Below, one piece after another: positions 26,517 to 35,922 of a DNA stretch of 64,000 nt. The notes under the pieces were generated by a model. The model saw only the letters and a list, made by a program, of their open reading frames with translations. It ran no database searches and was not told the origin of the DNA. This DNA is from Flagellimonas sp. MMG031 (GTDB lineage: Bacteria; Bacteroidota; Bacteroidia; Flavobacteriales; Flavobacteriaceae): positions 1,661,001-1,725,000 of the forward strand of contig NZ_CP157804.1 in NCBI RefSeq assembly GCF_040112705.1. The letters are read 5' to 3'. The position numbers and the translations under genes were made by a program. Position 1 is the first letter of the stretch. The number at the start of each line of letters is the position of its first letter.

Positions 26517-28883
26517 TTAATGTAACTTACCAAATTTTAGCCCAAAAAAGATGGCGCGCGGAGCGTCCGGGCCGTAAACGTAATCAGAGTCACGGCCAGG
26601 ACCAATATCAAAATCATCTTGAAAGCTATTAAAGATATTGGTCACACCACCCGATAGGGTTATCATAAAGGACTCGCTGAAATCAAAATGGGTTTCCAGT
26701 TTAATGTTCATATCAAAAAACGAACCTGAATCGTTGAGTTCCAAAAAGCCGTTATCGCTAATGACCCTTGGGACGGTCATGTTGCCCGTGTAGGTACCTG
26801 TGACGTCCACGTTAAACTTTTCGCTGGGAATCCAAGTGGTGTTCAAATACCCATAAAAGTCGGGTACTCTAACAAATTCATCGATAACAATGTCACTTTC
26901 CCCCGGGGTACCATCGCTCTCGAAAAGGATTTGAGGTTGGTTCCACTCGGTTTTTTGTAAGGTTCCGCCCAATTGAAAACGCCATTCCGGGTCAGGCGAA
27001 AGACCCAGTTCAAAGTTGGAGCCATAGACTCGGGCGCCTTCACCATTGCGTACCTCTTCCAATATGGAACCGTTGGACAACGCCGCTCCCGTGCTGACCA
27101 GTGTAAACGGATCCTCCAAAAGGGTGTAGAATCCTTCCATTAATACATCCAGTTGTAGCAGGTCTTTGGTTTTGGAATAGTTTACGGAACCGGTAAAGGC
27201 ATTTGAAAATTCCGTATCCAAATCATCGGACAACAATACGAACTGCGGTTCGCCACCTACACTTGAAATGTGCAGATCTTCGTTAAAGGTTTGTGGGGCC
27301 CTGAATCCTCGCGCATATCCGGCCCGAAGACGCCATGCTTCTGTAAGTTTATAGGATAGCGTTAACCTTGGTGAAAGGGCCGTTTGGTTGAGGTCCAAAT
27401 CCCTCTCGAGACCTCCTACCGAATAATTCCCGAAAACATTCACGTTGTCCAATCTGGTTCCGAGCAAGGCAGAAAATTGGTCGGAAGGTTTCCATTCGTA
27501 TTGTGCATATCCGCCCAAGGTATTCACATTTTGGTCAACGAGCCGATCATAGCCGGGAATTTGATCTTCCGTGGCGCTATAATTATATTCGGCCCCGATT
27601 GTCAAAACGTCTTTATTATTGAATGTTTTGGTAATCTGCACCCCGTTTACCCACGCCAAGTCTTTGGTGGTACCGAAGGCATTGTTGGCCAAAAGGCTGT
27701 CCTGCCGGGTTCTGGCACCGCCCAGTCCCCCGTAGTAGCTATCACGATTTGTATAGGAGGCAGAAGTATACACTTGGGTCTTTTGGGTGCCATCCTTGCT
27801 ATCAATTTCATAATCGGCGCCACCGATAAAGGTATCGTGGTCCAATTCCTCGGTAATGTCGGTGAATTGTGGAGCCAGTTCCAGCCTGTCACCACCTCTG
27901 CGGTATTCTCTTATGGCATTTAAATTCAATGAGATACGGCTTCTATCGGTAGGCCTAAAAAATGCTTTTGCACCTACAGTGGTATTACGAAGTTCCACCA
28001 GCTCGGTAAAACCATCATCGTTCGCATCATAGGCTTCTCGGTTGCGGTAGGCCCCAAAGAAGGTGACGCCACTGGAGAGGTCATCGGCGACAATGGAACT
28101 GTTGAAGTTGACCACCCGGTCCCATGCTTCGCCCCCCACAATGGCCATGTTGCTTCCAATCTCCCATGTATTCAAGATAGGATCTTTGGTAATAATGTTT
28201 ACTGTTCCCGCGATGGCATTGGAGCCGTAGAGGGCCGAACCTCCGCTGCGAACCACCTCCACACGTTCTATGATGTTGGTTGGAATTTGCTCCAATCCAT
28301 AAACGCCCAACAATGAGGTGAAAATGGGTCTGCTGTTGAGCAATATTTGGGTATAGGCACCATCCAATCCATTTAAGCGGACTTGGGTAAACCCACAGTT
28401 TTGGCAGTTGGTTTCCACGCGGACACCGGGGGTAAAGTTTAAGCCTTCGGCTACCGAAATGGATTGTGTAGCCGTCAATAATCTTGGTTTTAGGGATGAC
28501 ACGACCACGGGTGCACTCCGACGTTCCACCCTGTTTCGAGTGGCACTGATGACTACTTCGTCTAGGCCAAGCGCATCTTCAATCAATTCAAAGTTCAAGG
28601 TTACATTTTGATTTGATGTGATGGTGATTTTTTTCGAGTTGGTCCTGAAGCCTTGGGAAGCTACTTCCAGAATATGCTCACCAATTGGGATTTCAAGTTG
28701 GTATTGACCATCGATGTTGGTATTGACACCGAGATTTCCATTCTTCAAATAGACTGCTGCGTAGGGGACAGGGTTTCCGTTGGATGTTACCCTACCAGAA
28801 ACTGTGACAGCATTGTCTTGGGCCCAAATCAGGGATAATGGGATGGTTAAAAAGAAGAATATGAGATACTTCAACCGAATCAT
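26517..28883 (-). CDS. TonB-dependent outer membrane receptor
   Basis: 788 aa from the ATG at 28883; the frame is open further upstream but encodes nothing protein-like there. Signal peptide MIRLKYLIFFFLTIPLSLIWAQ; a carboxypeptidase-like beta domain (VSGRVTSNGNPVPYAAVYLKNGNLGVNTNIDG); plug domain (VVSSLKPRLLTATQ through RVEVVRSGGSALYGSNAIAGTVNIITK); and a 22-strand barrel ending in a terminal strand with FFGLKFGKL. The plug has NCQNCGFTQVRLNGLDGAYTQILL, the CxxC-bearing plug seen in siderophore, heme or copper receptors of this phylum. Ligand not proven. A thioredoxin-like gene follows. Confidence 0.92.
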   Translation of the reverse strand: MIRLKYLIFFFLTIPLSLIWAQDNAVTVSGRVTSNGNPVPYAAVYLKNGNLGVNTNIDGQYQLEIPIGEHILEVASQGFRTNSKKITITSNQNVTLNFELIEDALGLDEVVISATRNRVERRSAPVVVSSLKPRLLTATQSISVAEGLNFTPGVRVETNCQNCGFTQVRLNGLDGAYTQILLNSRPIFTSLLGVYGLEQIPTNIIERVEVVRSGGSALYGSNAIAGTVNIITKDPILNTWEIGSNMAIVGGEAWDRVVNFNSSIVADDLSSGVTFFGAYRNREAYDANDDGFTELVELRNTTVGAKAFFRPTDRSRISLNLNAIREYRRGGDRLELAPQFTDITEELDHDTFIGGADYEIDSKDGTQKTQVYTSASYTNRDSYYGGLGGARTRQDSLLANNAFGTTKDLAWVNGVQITKTFNNKDVLTIGAEYNYSATEDQIPGYDRLVDQNVNTLGGYAQYEWKPSDQFSALLGTRLDNVNVFGNYSVGGLERDLDLNQTALSPRLTLSYKLTEAWRLRAGYARGFRAPQTFNEDLHISSVGGEPQFVLLSDDLDTEFSNAFTGSVNYSKTKDLLQLDVLMEGFYTLLEDPFTLVSTGAALSNGSILEEVRNGEGARVYGSNFELGLSPDPEWRFQLGGTLQKTEWNQPQILFESDGTPGESDIVIDEFVRVPDFYGYLNTTWIPSEKFNVDVTGTYTGNMTVPRVISDNGFLELNDSGSFFDMNIKLETHFDFSESFMITLSGGVTNIFNSFQDDFDIGPGRDSDYVYGPDAPRAIFFGLKFGKLH

Positions 28884-29192
28884 TTTTGTGGGGTTAAAAT
28901 TAAATTTAGACAAAGCTAAAAAAATATTTATAAGTATAAAAATTACCCAATGAAAATTGGAAACAATTTCATAAATGATATGAGCGGGTTGTGGTGTTCG
29001 TTGGGATGGTAGTAAAGAGAATGGTAGCGCCTTAAAGGGGCATTGGATAGTGAATATGGAGTAGGATTGATGGGATGTTAAGCGTAGCACCCTAACAAAA
29101 GAAGAAATACTACGATTTATTGCTGGGATATGTCCACCCCTTGAAACTTCAGGTAGCCCAACTTCGTTTTATAACGAGGACGATTGAAACCT
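28884..29192. other. Intergenic region upstream of the TonB receptor, with -7 box
   Basis: A 309-base gap between two minus-strand genes. On the minus strand TAGCTTTG (complement of 28911-28918), an exact TAnnTTTG, lies 28 bases before the receptor ATG and is the only promoter-like element I see. The rest (about 28960-29190) shows no convincing reading frame, RNA or repeat. Confidence 0.4.
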
Positions 29193-29402
29193 TTAATTGT
29201 TTTTGATTTTTTGTGAAGTGCCAAACAAGAAGTAAAGTAGGGCTCCGAGGAAATTCATCAATAGAATCACTAAAACCCAGATTAGTTTGTTGTTCTTGGT
29301 ATATTCATTTCGGATGACATCTATCAAAGCGATAATTGGAAGTACCAATCCACATACGATTAAAATGATTTGCCAAGCTCCGATTATTCCAAGTTGTTGC
29401 AT
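29193..29402 (-). CDS. PLDc_N domain small membrane protein
   Basis: 69 aa with two transmembrane helices (about residues 8-27 and 39-59). The joining segment ALIDVIRNEYTKNNKLIWVLVILLMNFLGALLYFLFG matches the phospholipase D/cardiolipin-synthase N-terminal (PLDc_N) module, which occurs alone as a small protein in many bacteria. Function unknown. It is the last chromosomal gene before the left end of the tRNA-Lys island. Confidence 0.85.
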   Translation of the reverse strand: MQQLGIIGAWQIILIVCGLVLPIIALIDVIRNEYTKNNKLIWVLVILLMNFLGALLYFLFGTSQKIKNN

Positions 29403-29560
29403 AGTCGGTATATTAATGCTGAGGTGTTATTGTCCTGATTCCTTATTTAACCGTTGCCTTACACCCTAGGTTGGCTTATAAGCAAGTAAATCAATGTTCT
29501 TTTCCGTATCAAAAATACGGACTAGGAAAAAGAATACAACCGATAGATTGTTAAAATAAA

Positions 29561-29590
29561 AAAGTCTGTAAAATATAGTTTACAGACTTT
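29561..29590 (-). terminator. Hairpin just outside the island's left end
   Basis: AAAGTCTGTAAA (29561-29572) pairs perfectly with TTTACAGACTTT (29579-29590), loop of six. It sits 20 bases outside the left core repeat, matching the hairpin 19 bases from the right core repeat. I read it as the original chromosomal terminator of tRNA-Lys, displaced by integration. No gene lies directly in front of it now. Confidence 0.6.
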
Positions 29591-29609
29591 ATGAGTTTTT
29601 TTGAAATAA

Positions 29610-29628
29610 AAAAAGTGACCTGACTGGG
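29610..29628 (+). repeat. Left core repeat of the tRNA-Lys island (att copy)
   Basis: AAAAAGTGACCTGACTGGG is identical to 41869-41887, which covers the 3' end of the tRNA-Lys gene. Similarity continues weakly into the T-arm (GAACC in register), then stops. Same orientation as the right copy, as expected for an integration-generated direct repeat. The gap 29403-29928 holds nothing else coding. Confidence 0.8.
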
Positions 29629-29689
29629 TTCAGAACCTTCGCTAATCAGCCCAGTGTCTATCAATATCCTGAGAAAGTTCACATCCGTT

Positions 29690-29709
29690 GTTGACGATTT
29701 GTGAACTTT
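29690..29709 (+). repeat. Left arm-type repeat
   Basis: GTTGACGATTTGTGAACTTT also occurs at 41754-41773 inside the right end. On the left it is preceded by AAAGTTCAC (29674-29682), the reverse complement of its second half, making an inverted repeat. Position 62 bases inside the core repeat suggests an integrase arm-binding site or excision-factor site (inference). Confidence 0.6.
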
Positions 29710-29928
29710 TACGTTTGATTTGCTTTCGTCATTTCAAATATAATTAAACCTTTATAAATAGTTGGAATGGACACGATGAGTTGTTGATCGTATAAGTTTT
29801 ATTTATCTCGGTCATCTTAAACCCCATTAAACTATTTTGAGGTCAATTGCTCCCCCAAGATGAAGATCAATACTCCTTGCACCTAATTTAAGCCAGATAT
29901 ATTTTAGTTAACTTAGTGATTAAGAGTG

Positions 29929-32760
29929 ATGAAAAAAATGGCCCTAACTAAATATAATCTTGTTTGCATTTTTACATCAATAGGTATTTCATCATTTGGC
30001 CAAAATATATCCCAAGAGTTTTTGACCAACCAATCACAAATAGACTCCTTATCAAAAATCTCGGCATATGATGATGCACTTCTGCTAGCATTGCAAAATT
30101 TGAAAATTGCAAAAAATATGTCCTCACCTTTACTCTTGGGCAAAGCGCAAAGTGAGGTGGCCAATTGCTACTTTTACAAAGGCAATTACGATTCCACACA
30201 GCACTATGCCAAAAAGGCCATTGCATTAGGAACTGAGAAGAATTTGCCCGAAGTGACCACAAGTGGCCTACTTTCCATTGGTAACATACATTACTCAAAG
30301 TTTGAAGATGTTGAAGCCATAGCCACATACCAGCAAATAGACTCTATTGCTTCGTATTCCAATGAAAAGAACCCATATGTTGTGAAAGCGTTGTTCAATT
30401 TGGGCAAAGTACTTTTAAGGACCTATAGTGTACAGGACACCTCATATATCGGAAAGTCCGAAGGCTATTTCAGAAATGCCATAAACATGGCTTCGGAAAT
30501 CAATGACAGTGACCAGGAACACTACGGCTATATTATGCTAGGAAATATTTTTGGGCAAAGAAAGGAATATGAAAAAGCCAAGCCCTATTTTAAAAAAAGC
30601 TTGGCATATTTTAAAAGCAACGGTTCCATTGAAAACGTGGCAAATATTTATTGGTCCTTGGGTATCATAGAGACAGACCTCAATAATTATGATCAAGCCG
30701 ATGCCTACTATAAAAAAAGGCTTGACCTGCTCACTGAGACAAGGGACCCTAATCAAATCGCTAATGCCAATCGGGTCTACGCTGGGTTTCTTCTAAGAAT
30801 TGGGCGCTATAAACAGGCCATACCATATTTTGAAGACGCTTATGCTTATTTTAAACAAGCCGATGCCGGTTCTAGTGGTGTTTTGTTGGGAATCGCCAAA
30901 AACCTAGCTGAATCCTATGGAAAAACCGGTGACTTTGAGCAAGCGGTCAAATACTATGGACAATCGTTCGTTCTGCAAGATTCTCTAGAGGCCCGAAAGC
31001 AAAAGAGCCTTGCTCTGGACCTTGAAGCCAAATACCAAACACAAAAAAGAGAACAAGAAATAGCACTGTTGAAATCACAAAATGAACTCGCCGAACAACA
31101 AAAAAGGAATCAGCGCAATCTTTTTTTGGGAGGAATAGGTTTAACATCCTTGGCAGTAATGTTCCTCTTTGTTCTTTATCGCAACCGTCAAAGAACGAAT
31201 CAAAAATTAAGAGAGCTGGATGTGGCCAAATCAAACTTTTTTGCCAACATATCCCATGAACTGCGTACACCTTTGTCTTTGATACAGGGTCCGATAGAAC
31301 AGCAACTGGAGCGTTTGGAACTAAGCCAAGAAGATAAACGGAACCTGACCATTGCCAAAAAGAACACCCAACGGCTAGCTGCTTTGGTCGACCAGTTGCT
31401 GGACCTATCAAAACTGGAATCAGGGTTTTACAAATTGCATGTAGGTAAAGCAATATTGTCCACTTTTTTGAAATCACAGGCGGAATCGTTCGTGTTCAGC
31501 GCCGAAAAAAAGTCCCAACAACTCCAAATAAAAATCTCCAAAGATCAAAATCATTATTGGTTTGATGCAGACATACTTCAGAAGGTGGTTGGTAATCTCT
31601 TGGGCAATGCACTAAAATACAGTCCACAAAATGCCAAGATAGATTTTGAGGCGGAAATCATAGAGGGCGTTCTTTCATTAACGGTGACAAATACAGATGT
31701 ATCCATAACAAAAAAAGAGTTACAGGAAATATTCAACCGCTTTCACCAAATTCATACCAATAAAAGAGGCACGGGCATTGGGCTAGCTCTCACCCATGAA
31801 CTGGTCGGGTTGCATAAAGGAAAGATTGAGGCCAAGAGCAGTACAGAAAGTGTCACGTTTCACGTAGAATTGCCCATACTTGAAACCGACTACTCAAACG
31901 AGGAAAAAGTAACTGGCACAAAATCAACAACTTTAAAGGAAACCTATCAAGAAAATACAGATGCAATTGAAGATGAAAGTAAAGTATCCATTACGGAAAA
32001 TGATGAAAACCGCGACATTATTTTGATCGTGGATGACAATGAGGATCTACGAACCTACGTTTCTTCTATTTTTAATAACGAATTCAATATTGTTACGGCA
32101 GATAATGGAAGCACCGGTTTTCAAAAAGCATTGAAACGGGTACCCGATCTTATCATAACAGACCTGATGATGCCCGAAGAGGATGGACTGAAATTGACCG
32201 AAAATTGTAAGACCAACGATGCTACATCCCACATTCCCATTCTAATGCTCACTGCAAAGGCTGGTGATGAAAATAGACTGACAGGATTGGAAACAGGTGC
32301 CGATGCCTATCTGACCAAGCCATTCAACAACAAAATTTTGAAGCAGACTGCAAAAAACTTATTGGAGAGCCGTAGAAAACTACAGGAGCGTTTTAGTCAA
32401 GAGATTGTTTTAACCCCGAAGGACATATCCATCAGCTCTTATGATGAGCGCTTCTTAGAGTCCCTTCAAAATGTTTTGGACGATCATTTGGTCGCCTCAG
32501 ACTTTAATTCAAAAGATTTTGCAAAGGCTTTGGGTATGAGCAGAATGCAGCTGCACCGAAAGTTAAAAGCGCTCACAGGACAGACCACTACGGAATTCAT
32601 TCGTAGCCAAAGGCTAAAATTGGCCGCTTCACTACTTCAAAAAAGTGATGTCAATATTTCCGAAATTGGCTATCAGGTGGGCTTTAACGATCATTCCTAT
32701 TTTACAAAGTGTTTTAGGGAAACCTATGGAACATCTCCCTCTGAATTCAGTAAAAAATAA
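29929..32760 (+). CDS. TPR-sensor hybrid histidine kinase / response regulator with AraC output
   Basis: 943 aa, five parts in one chain. Signal peptide and periplasmic TPR-type repeats (about 30-350); a transmembrane helix (about 397-418); HisKA with the phospho-accepting H443 in FFANISHELRTPLSL; HATPase (about 538-650) with NLLGNALKYSP and GTGIGLALTHEL; receiver domain ILIVDDNEDLRTYV with phospho-acceptor D745 in LIITDLMMPEEDG; and an AraC helix-turn-helix (about 855-943). This resembles the hybrid two-component systems of Bacteroidota but with TPRs in place of a beta-propeller sensor. First gene of the island after the left end; it may control the exported proteins that follow. The start is the ATG one codon after a GTG. 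Confidence 0.93.
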   Translation: MKKMALTKYNLVCIFTSIGISSFGQNISQEFLTNQSQIDSLSKISAYDDALLLALQNLKIAKNMSSPLLLGKAQSEVANCYFYKGNYDSTQHYAKKAIALGTEKNLPEVTTSGLLSIGNIHYSKFEDVEAIATYQQIDSIASYSNEKNPYVVKALFNLGKVLLRTYSVQDTSYIGKSEGYFRNAINMASEINDSDQEHYGYIMLGNIFGQRKEYEKAKPYFKKSLAYFKSNGSIENVANIYWSLGIIETDLNNYDQADAYYKKRLDLLTETRDPNQIANANRVYAGFLLRIGRYKQAIPYFEDAYAYFKQADAGSSGVLLGIAKNLAESYGKTGDFEQAVKYYGQSFVLQDSLEARKQKSLALDLEAKYQTQKREQEIALLKSQNELAEQQKRNQRNLFLGGIGLTSLAVMFLFVLYRNRQRTNQKLRELDVAKSNFFANISHELRTPLSLIQGPIEQQLERLELSQEDKRNLTIAKKNTQRLAALVDQLLDLSKLESGFYKLHVGKAILSTFLKSQAESFVFSAEKKSQQLQIKISKDQNHYWFDADILQKVVGNLLGNALKYSPQNAKIDFEAEIIEGVLSLTVTNTDVSITKKELQEIFNRFHQIHTNKRGTGIGLALTHELVGLHKGKIEAKSSTESVTFHVELPILETDYSNEEKVTGTKSTTLKETYQENTDAIEDESKVSITENDENRDIILIVDDNEDLRTYVSSIFNNEFNIVTADNGSTGFQKALKRVPDLIITDLMMPEEDGLKLTENCKTNDATSHIPILMLTAKAGDENRLTGLETGADAYLTKPFNNKILKQTAKNLLESRRKLQERFSQEIVLTPKDISISSYDERFLESLQNVLDDHLVASDFNSKDFAKALGMSRMQLHRKLKALTGQTTTEFIRSQRLKLAASLLQKSDVNISEIGYQVGFNDHSYFTKCFRETYGTSPSEFSKK

Positions 32761-32942
32761 CCTTCCCGAGTCTCCTTAAGGCCAAGGTTTTTCTACCCTG
32801 TTACATATTTCATAGGCTTTGATACATAATTCATAGCCCTCAGCATTATGTGCCATTATGTTTGCTCAAGCGTTGAGTGATGGCCTATACCCCATACATT
32901 CAGCCTTACAGATTGACTAACACAAAAACACTTCATATCACC

Positions 32943-33092
32943 ATGAAGAAAAAGAGGTATGAAGGCATACTTGAAGAAGTTCCCCGATATGAGATTTATT
33001 TGAACGTGAACAAATTGCAAAAGGGAAAATACAAGCTAAAGATTATGAATAAAAACCATGTCATCAAAAGCACACATTTCTCTAAGGAGTAG
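32943..33092 (+). CDS. Small 49-aa basic protein
   Basis: Starts at the ATG at 32943; the frame extends upstream without clear coding character. A 49-residue lysine-rich peptide with alternating beta-type pattern (YEIYLNVNKLQKGKYKLKIMNKNHVIKS). It resembles short single-domain proteins seen in Bacteroidota genomes that I cannot name. It stands between the hybrid kinase and the kelch-like lipoprotein, with about 180 non-coding bases before it. Confidence 0.6.
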   Translation: MKKKRYEGILEEVPRYEIYLNVNKLQKGKYKLKIMNKNHVIKSTHFSKE

Positions 33093-33212
33093 GCCAAGGA
33101 GAAAAATGTCAACAAGGTAAAATAAATAATCTGCCATCAAGTGATCAATCACTTTGGCTCGAAGATGGAATAACAAAATTGTTCCCCTAAATAACATAAA
33201 ATTAAACTACTC

Positions 33213-34520
33213 ATGAAACCTTTTTTTAGATCAATTATCGTTTGTCTTATCCTATTGTGCCAAGGTTGCAGCAATGATGACAATGGAAATGGAGTTGTCG
33301 TTATTGATGATGACGGTGTTGGTGATGAGCCAATTATAGAAACATTGGCAACCTTGACTCCGTCTAATAACGAAATCCCAGTTTCCAAAACACCCTCAAT
33401 CAGCTGGGAAAATTACGGTAGCGACCAACCGATAACGTATTCCCTTTTCCTTGGAACCTCTGAAAATACACTGACTGAAATCGAATCAGGACTCACAGTT
33501 ACATCATATGATATTGAAATTGCCAATGCTCTTGATTTGAACACCGAATATTTTTGGCAGATCATTGCTTATGAAGAAGGTGAGACAGTGGCGCAAAGCG
33601 AAGTTCAAACATTTACCACCGAGCTCATATTCCCAAGCTTAATCACTGAAGATGCGGCATACGGCGCCAGAAAAGCCACCGGGGTTGAAGTCTTTGATGA
33701 TAAAATTTGGGTGATTGGAGGACGAAATGAAGCAGATGTTGCCCTTACGGATATCTGGTCCAGTGATGATGGTGAGAATTGGACCTTGGAAGGTGATTTT
33801 CCTTTTGGAGGCATTTATGGGCATGAATTGATTGCCTTCAACGGTAAGTTATGGATTTACGGAGGAATTTCTGAAGGTGTCCTGTCCAATAAGATTTTTA
33901 GTTCGGAAGATGGCATTGCTTGGGTGGAAGAAACGGAGACCACGCCATTTATACAATATCAAAATTCAAAGTTTGAAGTTTTTGGGGATAGCATATTTAG
34001 ATTTGCCGGTTATTCGGGCGATATAGATGACCTATCTCCAGAACGCAATGTGTATAGCAGTATCGACGGATTAAATTGGAATTTGGAAATAGAAAATCAC
34101 GGGTTTGATACCAAGTACAGTTTTCAAATTGAAGACTTGAATGAAACCCTATATTCCTTTGAGCCCAATCCAGATTTGGACATTGAAGAAATCAGTACAA
34201 GGACCAGTATGGATGGAATCAACTGGTCGAGCCCAGAAGTTTCAGAAATCCGTGAGAGAGGCATAAACTCGGTAAGGACTGTAGTGTTGGATGGTAAAAT
34301 TATATTGATGACCACCCCTGTGGATGGCCCAAACCTTGATTCAACCTTTTATGAATCTTCCAACGGAGTAGATTGGGTAGCTGCCACAACGATTGATTCG
34401 GTTCCGATAAGAGCAATTTTCTATGCATTGGTCAATCTAAATGGCGAACTATTTGCCATTGGTGGAACACAACGGAGCAATTTTTCAACAACAAACAATT
34501 CCGTTTGGAAACTTAACTGA
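33213..34520 (+). CDS. Lipoprotein with Fn3-like and kelch-type beta-propeller
   Basis: 435 aa. Lipoprotein signal ending CQGC (lipid on the cysteine of QGCSNDD), an Asp/Gly-rich linker, a fibronectin-III-like domain (ATLTPSNNEIPVSKTPSISWENY to FTTEL, about 45-140), then a propeller of repeats of about 50 residues containing WVIGGRNE, LWIYGGISE, IFRFAGYSG and LFAIGGTQ with W-SSDDGENW motifs. The fold suggests a surface-exposed binding protein. It lacks catalytic signatures. Downstream of the hybrid kinase and in line with three more exported proteins. Confidence 0.8.
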   Translation: MKPFFRSIIVCLILLCQGCSNDDNGNGVVVIDDDGVGDEPIIETLATLTPSNNEIPVSKTPSISWENYGSDQPITYSLFLGTSENTLTEIESGLTVTSYDIEIANALDLNTEYFWQIIAYEEGETVAQSEVQTFTTELIFPSLITEDAAYGARKATGVEVFDDKIWVIGGRNEADVALTDIWSSDDGENWTLEGDFPFGGIYGHELIAFNGKLWIYGGISEGVLSNKIFSSEDGIAWVEETETTPFIQYQNSKFEVFGDSIFRFAGYSGDIDDLSPERNVYSSIDGLNWNLEIENHGFDTKYSFQIEDLNETLYSFEPNPDLDIEEISTRTSMDGINWSSPEVSEIRERGINSVRTVVLDGKIILMTTPVDGPNLDSTFYESSNGVDWVAATTIDSVPIRAIFYALVNLNGELFAIGGTQRSNFSTTNNSVWKLN

Positions 34521-34550
34521 AGATCTTAATCAATTCAATTAAATAAGCTT

Positions 34551-35246
34551 ATGAAATCAATTGTTAAATTATTACTAGCTACTATGGTAACAGGAATTTG
34601 CACGCTGCATGCCCAAAAGTTGCCCAAGAACACAAACATCAATATTTCCCAGACCTCCAAAATAGATTTGAGCAATAAAATCATTGCCAAGCCACAAAGG
34701 ATAGACGTGAGAATATTTGAAAGCCTTGATGCAAAACAAATAGCAAAACTTCCCGCTACCACATATGACCGTTCTGCTTTACTAAGGCTTAAGTACAACA
34801 AGTCATGGGAAATTGAACCTGGACGAATGACGGACAAGGATATGAAGGTAGTGTCATATTTTGGAAAATTTGAGCAGTCCCCCAGATACATTAGTGTGTA
34901 TCCAGAAAACAAATATTATCCACGAGTAAACAATGGAGCACCAGGGTTTTTACCAGAAATGAGATATCTGGTTTTGCAATTCAATCCAGAGGCCGGACAA
35001 AGATACCGCGTGATCATCAAACTTAAACCCGGCGAATACGGAAACAAAAAAGTGATGACCAATGTCACAGGAAGATATAACGATACGTGGTTTATCAATA
35101 ACCAATACGACGAAATTATGTTCGATTTCATTGGCGATAGCAAAGAAATAAAGATAAGTCCGATTATAGCGGGGTTAGAGAACTATTATATCAAGTATGA
35201 ACCATTGGAGATCGCGAATATTAAAGTTGATAGAATTGATGACTAG
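34551..35246 (+). CDS. Secreted protein of unknown function
   Basis: 231 aa with signal peptide MKSIVKLLLATMVTGICTLHAQ. The mature part is basic and beta-rich, with tyrosine-rich stretches (SVYPENKYYPRVNN, NNQYDEIMFDFIGDSKEIKISPII) and no cysteines after the signal. I recognise no family. It is the first of a tightly spaced set (gaps of 60, 7 and -1 bases) with the next three exported proteins. Confidence 0.75.
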   Translation: MKSIVKLLLATMVTGICTLHAQKLPKNTNINISQTSKIDLSNKIIAKPQRIDVRIFESLDAKQIAKLPATTYDRSALLRLKYNKSWEIEPGRMTDKDMKVVSYFGKFEQSPRYISVYPENKYYPRVNNGAPGFLPEMRYLVLQFNPEAGQRYRVIIKLKPGEYGNKKVMTNVTGRYNDTWFINNQYDEIMFDFIGDSKEIKISPIIAGLENYYIKYEPLEIANIKVDRIDD

Positions 35247-35306
35247 GCTTAACTGTAAGCCAAATTCAAAAAATAGGAGTGCCTTAAGAAACATTATAAC
35301 AACATC

Positions 35307-35915
35307 ATGAAAGTATCGAACATTACCATCGCCTTTTTGGGCATGTTGCTAATAGCTGCTTGCGGCAATACCGGAAAAAAGGAGAAATCTACTACAGAGA
35401 GTTCTGGGACAGATGTAAAATTGGAAGCTACCAGTACAATGGATTTGGAGCAAAAAGGGGACTATACCCAACTATATACTCCAAATGCAGATTGCAAACT
35501 TACCACCTCCCAATTGGCGGAGTCTTTGGGATACAGCATTGATCAAGTAGAAGAACAAAGCAATTATCAAGGAAATTGTTGGTATAAAGTGACCCATCCA
35601 GGCAATTTTACGGTCAACTACGGAATAAGCCTTGAAAAGTGGGGGGACAAAAACATTGTGGAAGATGAAATACAAAGTGGGCTGAAGAACGAGATGGTCA
35701 ATGTCCGTATAAGTGAATCTGGGGATACCTATATAAAAAGACATCCCGTTCAGGGCTTTCTGCTACTGTTAAATACCAACTATGGAAACCCTATAAAAAT
35801 CAGCTATAGTTATTTAAACACCAGTGGCCCAAAACTGACGGATTCCCAAAGTGAAGAACAGAAACAGAATACGTACAAAATTGCCAACTATCTTATTGGT
35901 CACTACCAAAAATAA
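35307..35915 (+). CDS. Lipoprotein of unknown function
   Basis: 202 aa with lipoprotein signal MKVSNITIAFLGMLLIAAC, a low-complexity Lys/Ser/Thr linker and a compact domain with two cysteines (NADCKLTTSQLAESLGY and GNCWYKVTHPG) that could pair. The DCKLxT...ESLGY...GNCWY arrangement recalls small ligand-binding lipoproteins but no family is recognised. Seven bases before the next gene, so very probably co-translated. Confidence 0.75.
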   Translation: MKVSNITIAFLGMLLIAACGNTGKKEKSTTESSGTDVKLEATSTMDLEQKGDYTQLYTPNADCKLTTSQLAESLGYSIDQVEEQSNYQGNCWYKVTHPGNFTVNYGISLEKWGDKNIVEDEIQSGLKNEMVNVRISESGDTYIKRHPVQGFLLLLNTNYGNPIKISYSYLNTSGPKLTDSQSEEQKQNTYKIANYLIGHYQK

Positions 35916-35922
35916 ATTTAAG

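Noticed and set aside
27384..27923. 179-codon frame opposite the TonB receptor barrel
   Set aside because: Shadow of the receptor coding sequence; the receptor frame has full domain support.
29615..29640. A second tRNA-Lys gene at the left island boundary
   Set aside because: Only the 3' end is copied and the T arm is already mismatched; no anticodon or D arm follows, so it is an attachment-site copy, not a tRNA.
30947..31477. 176-codon open frame antisense to the hybrid histidine kinase
   Set aside because: Opposite the kinase linker and HisKA domain; no motif, poor composition, and no promoter.
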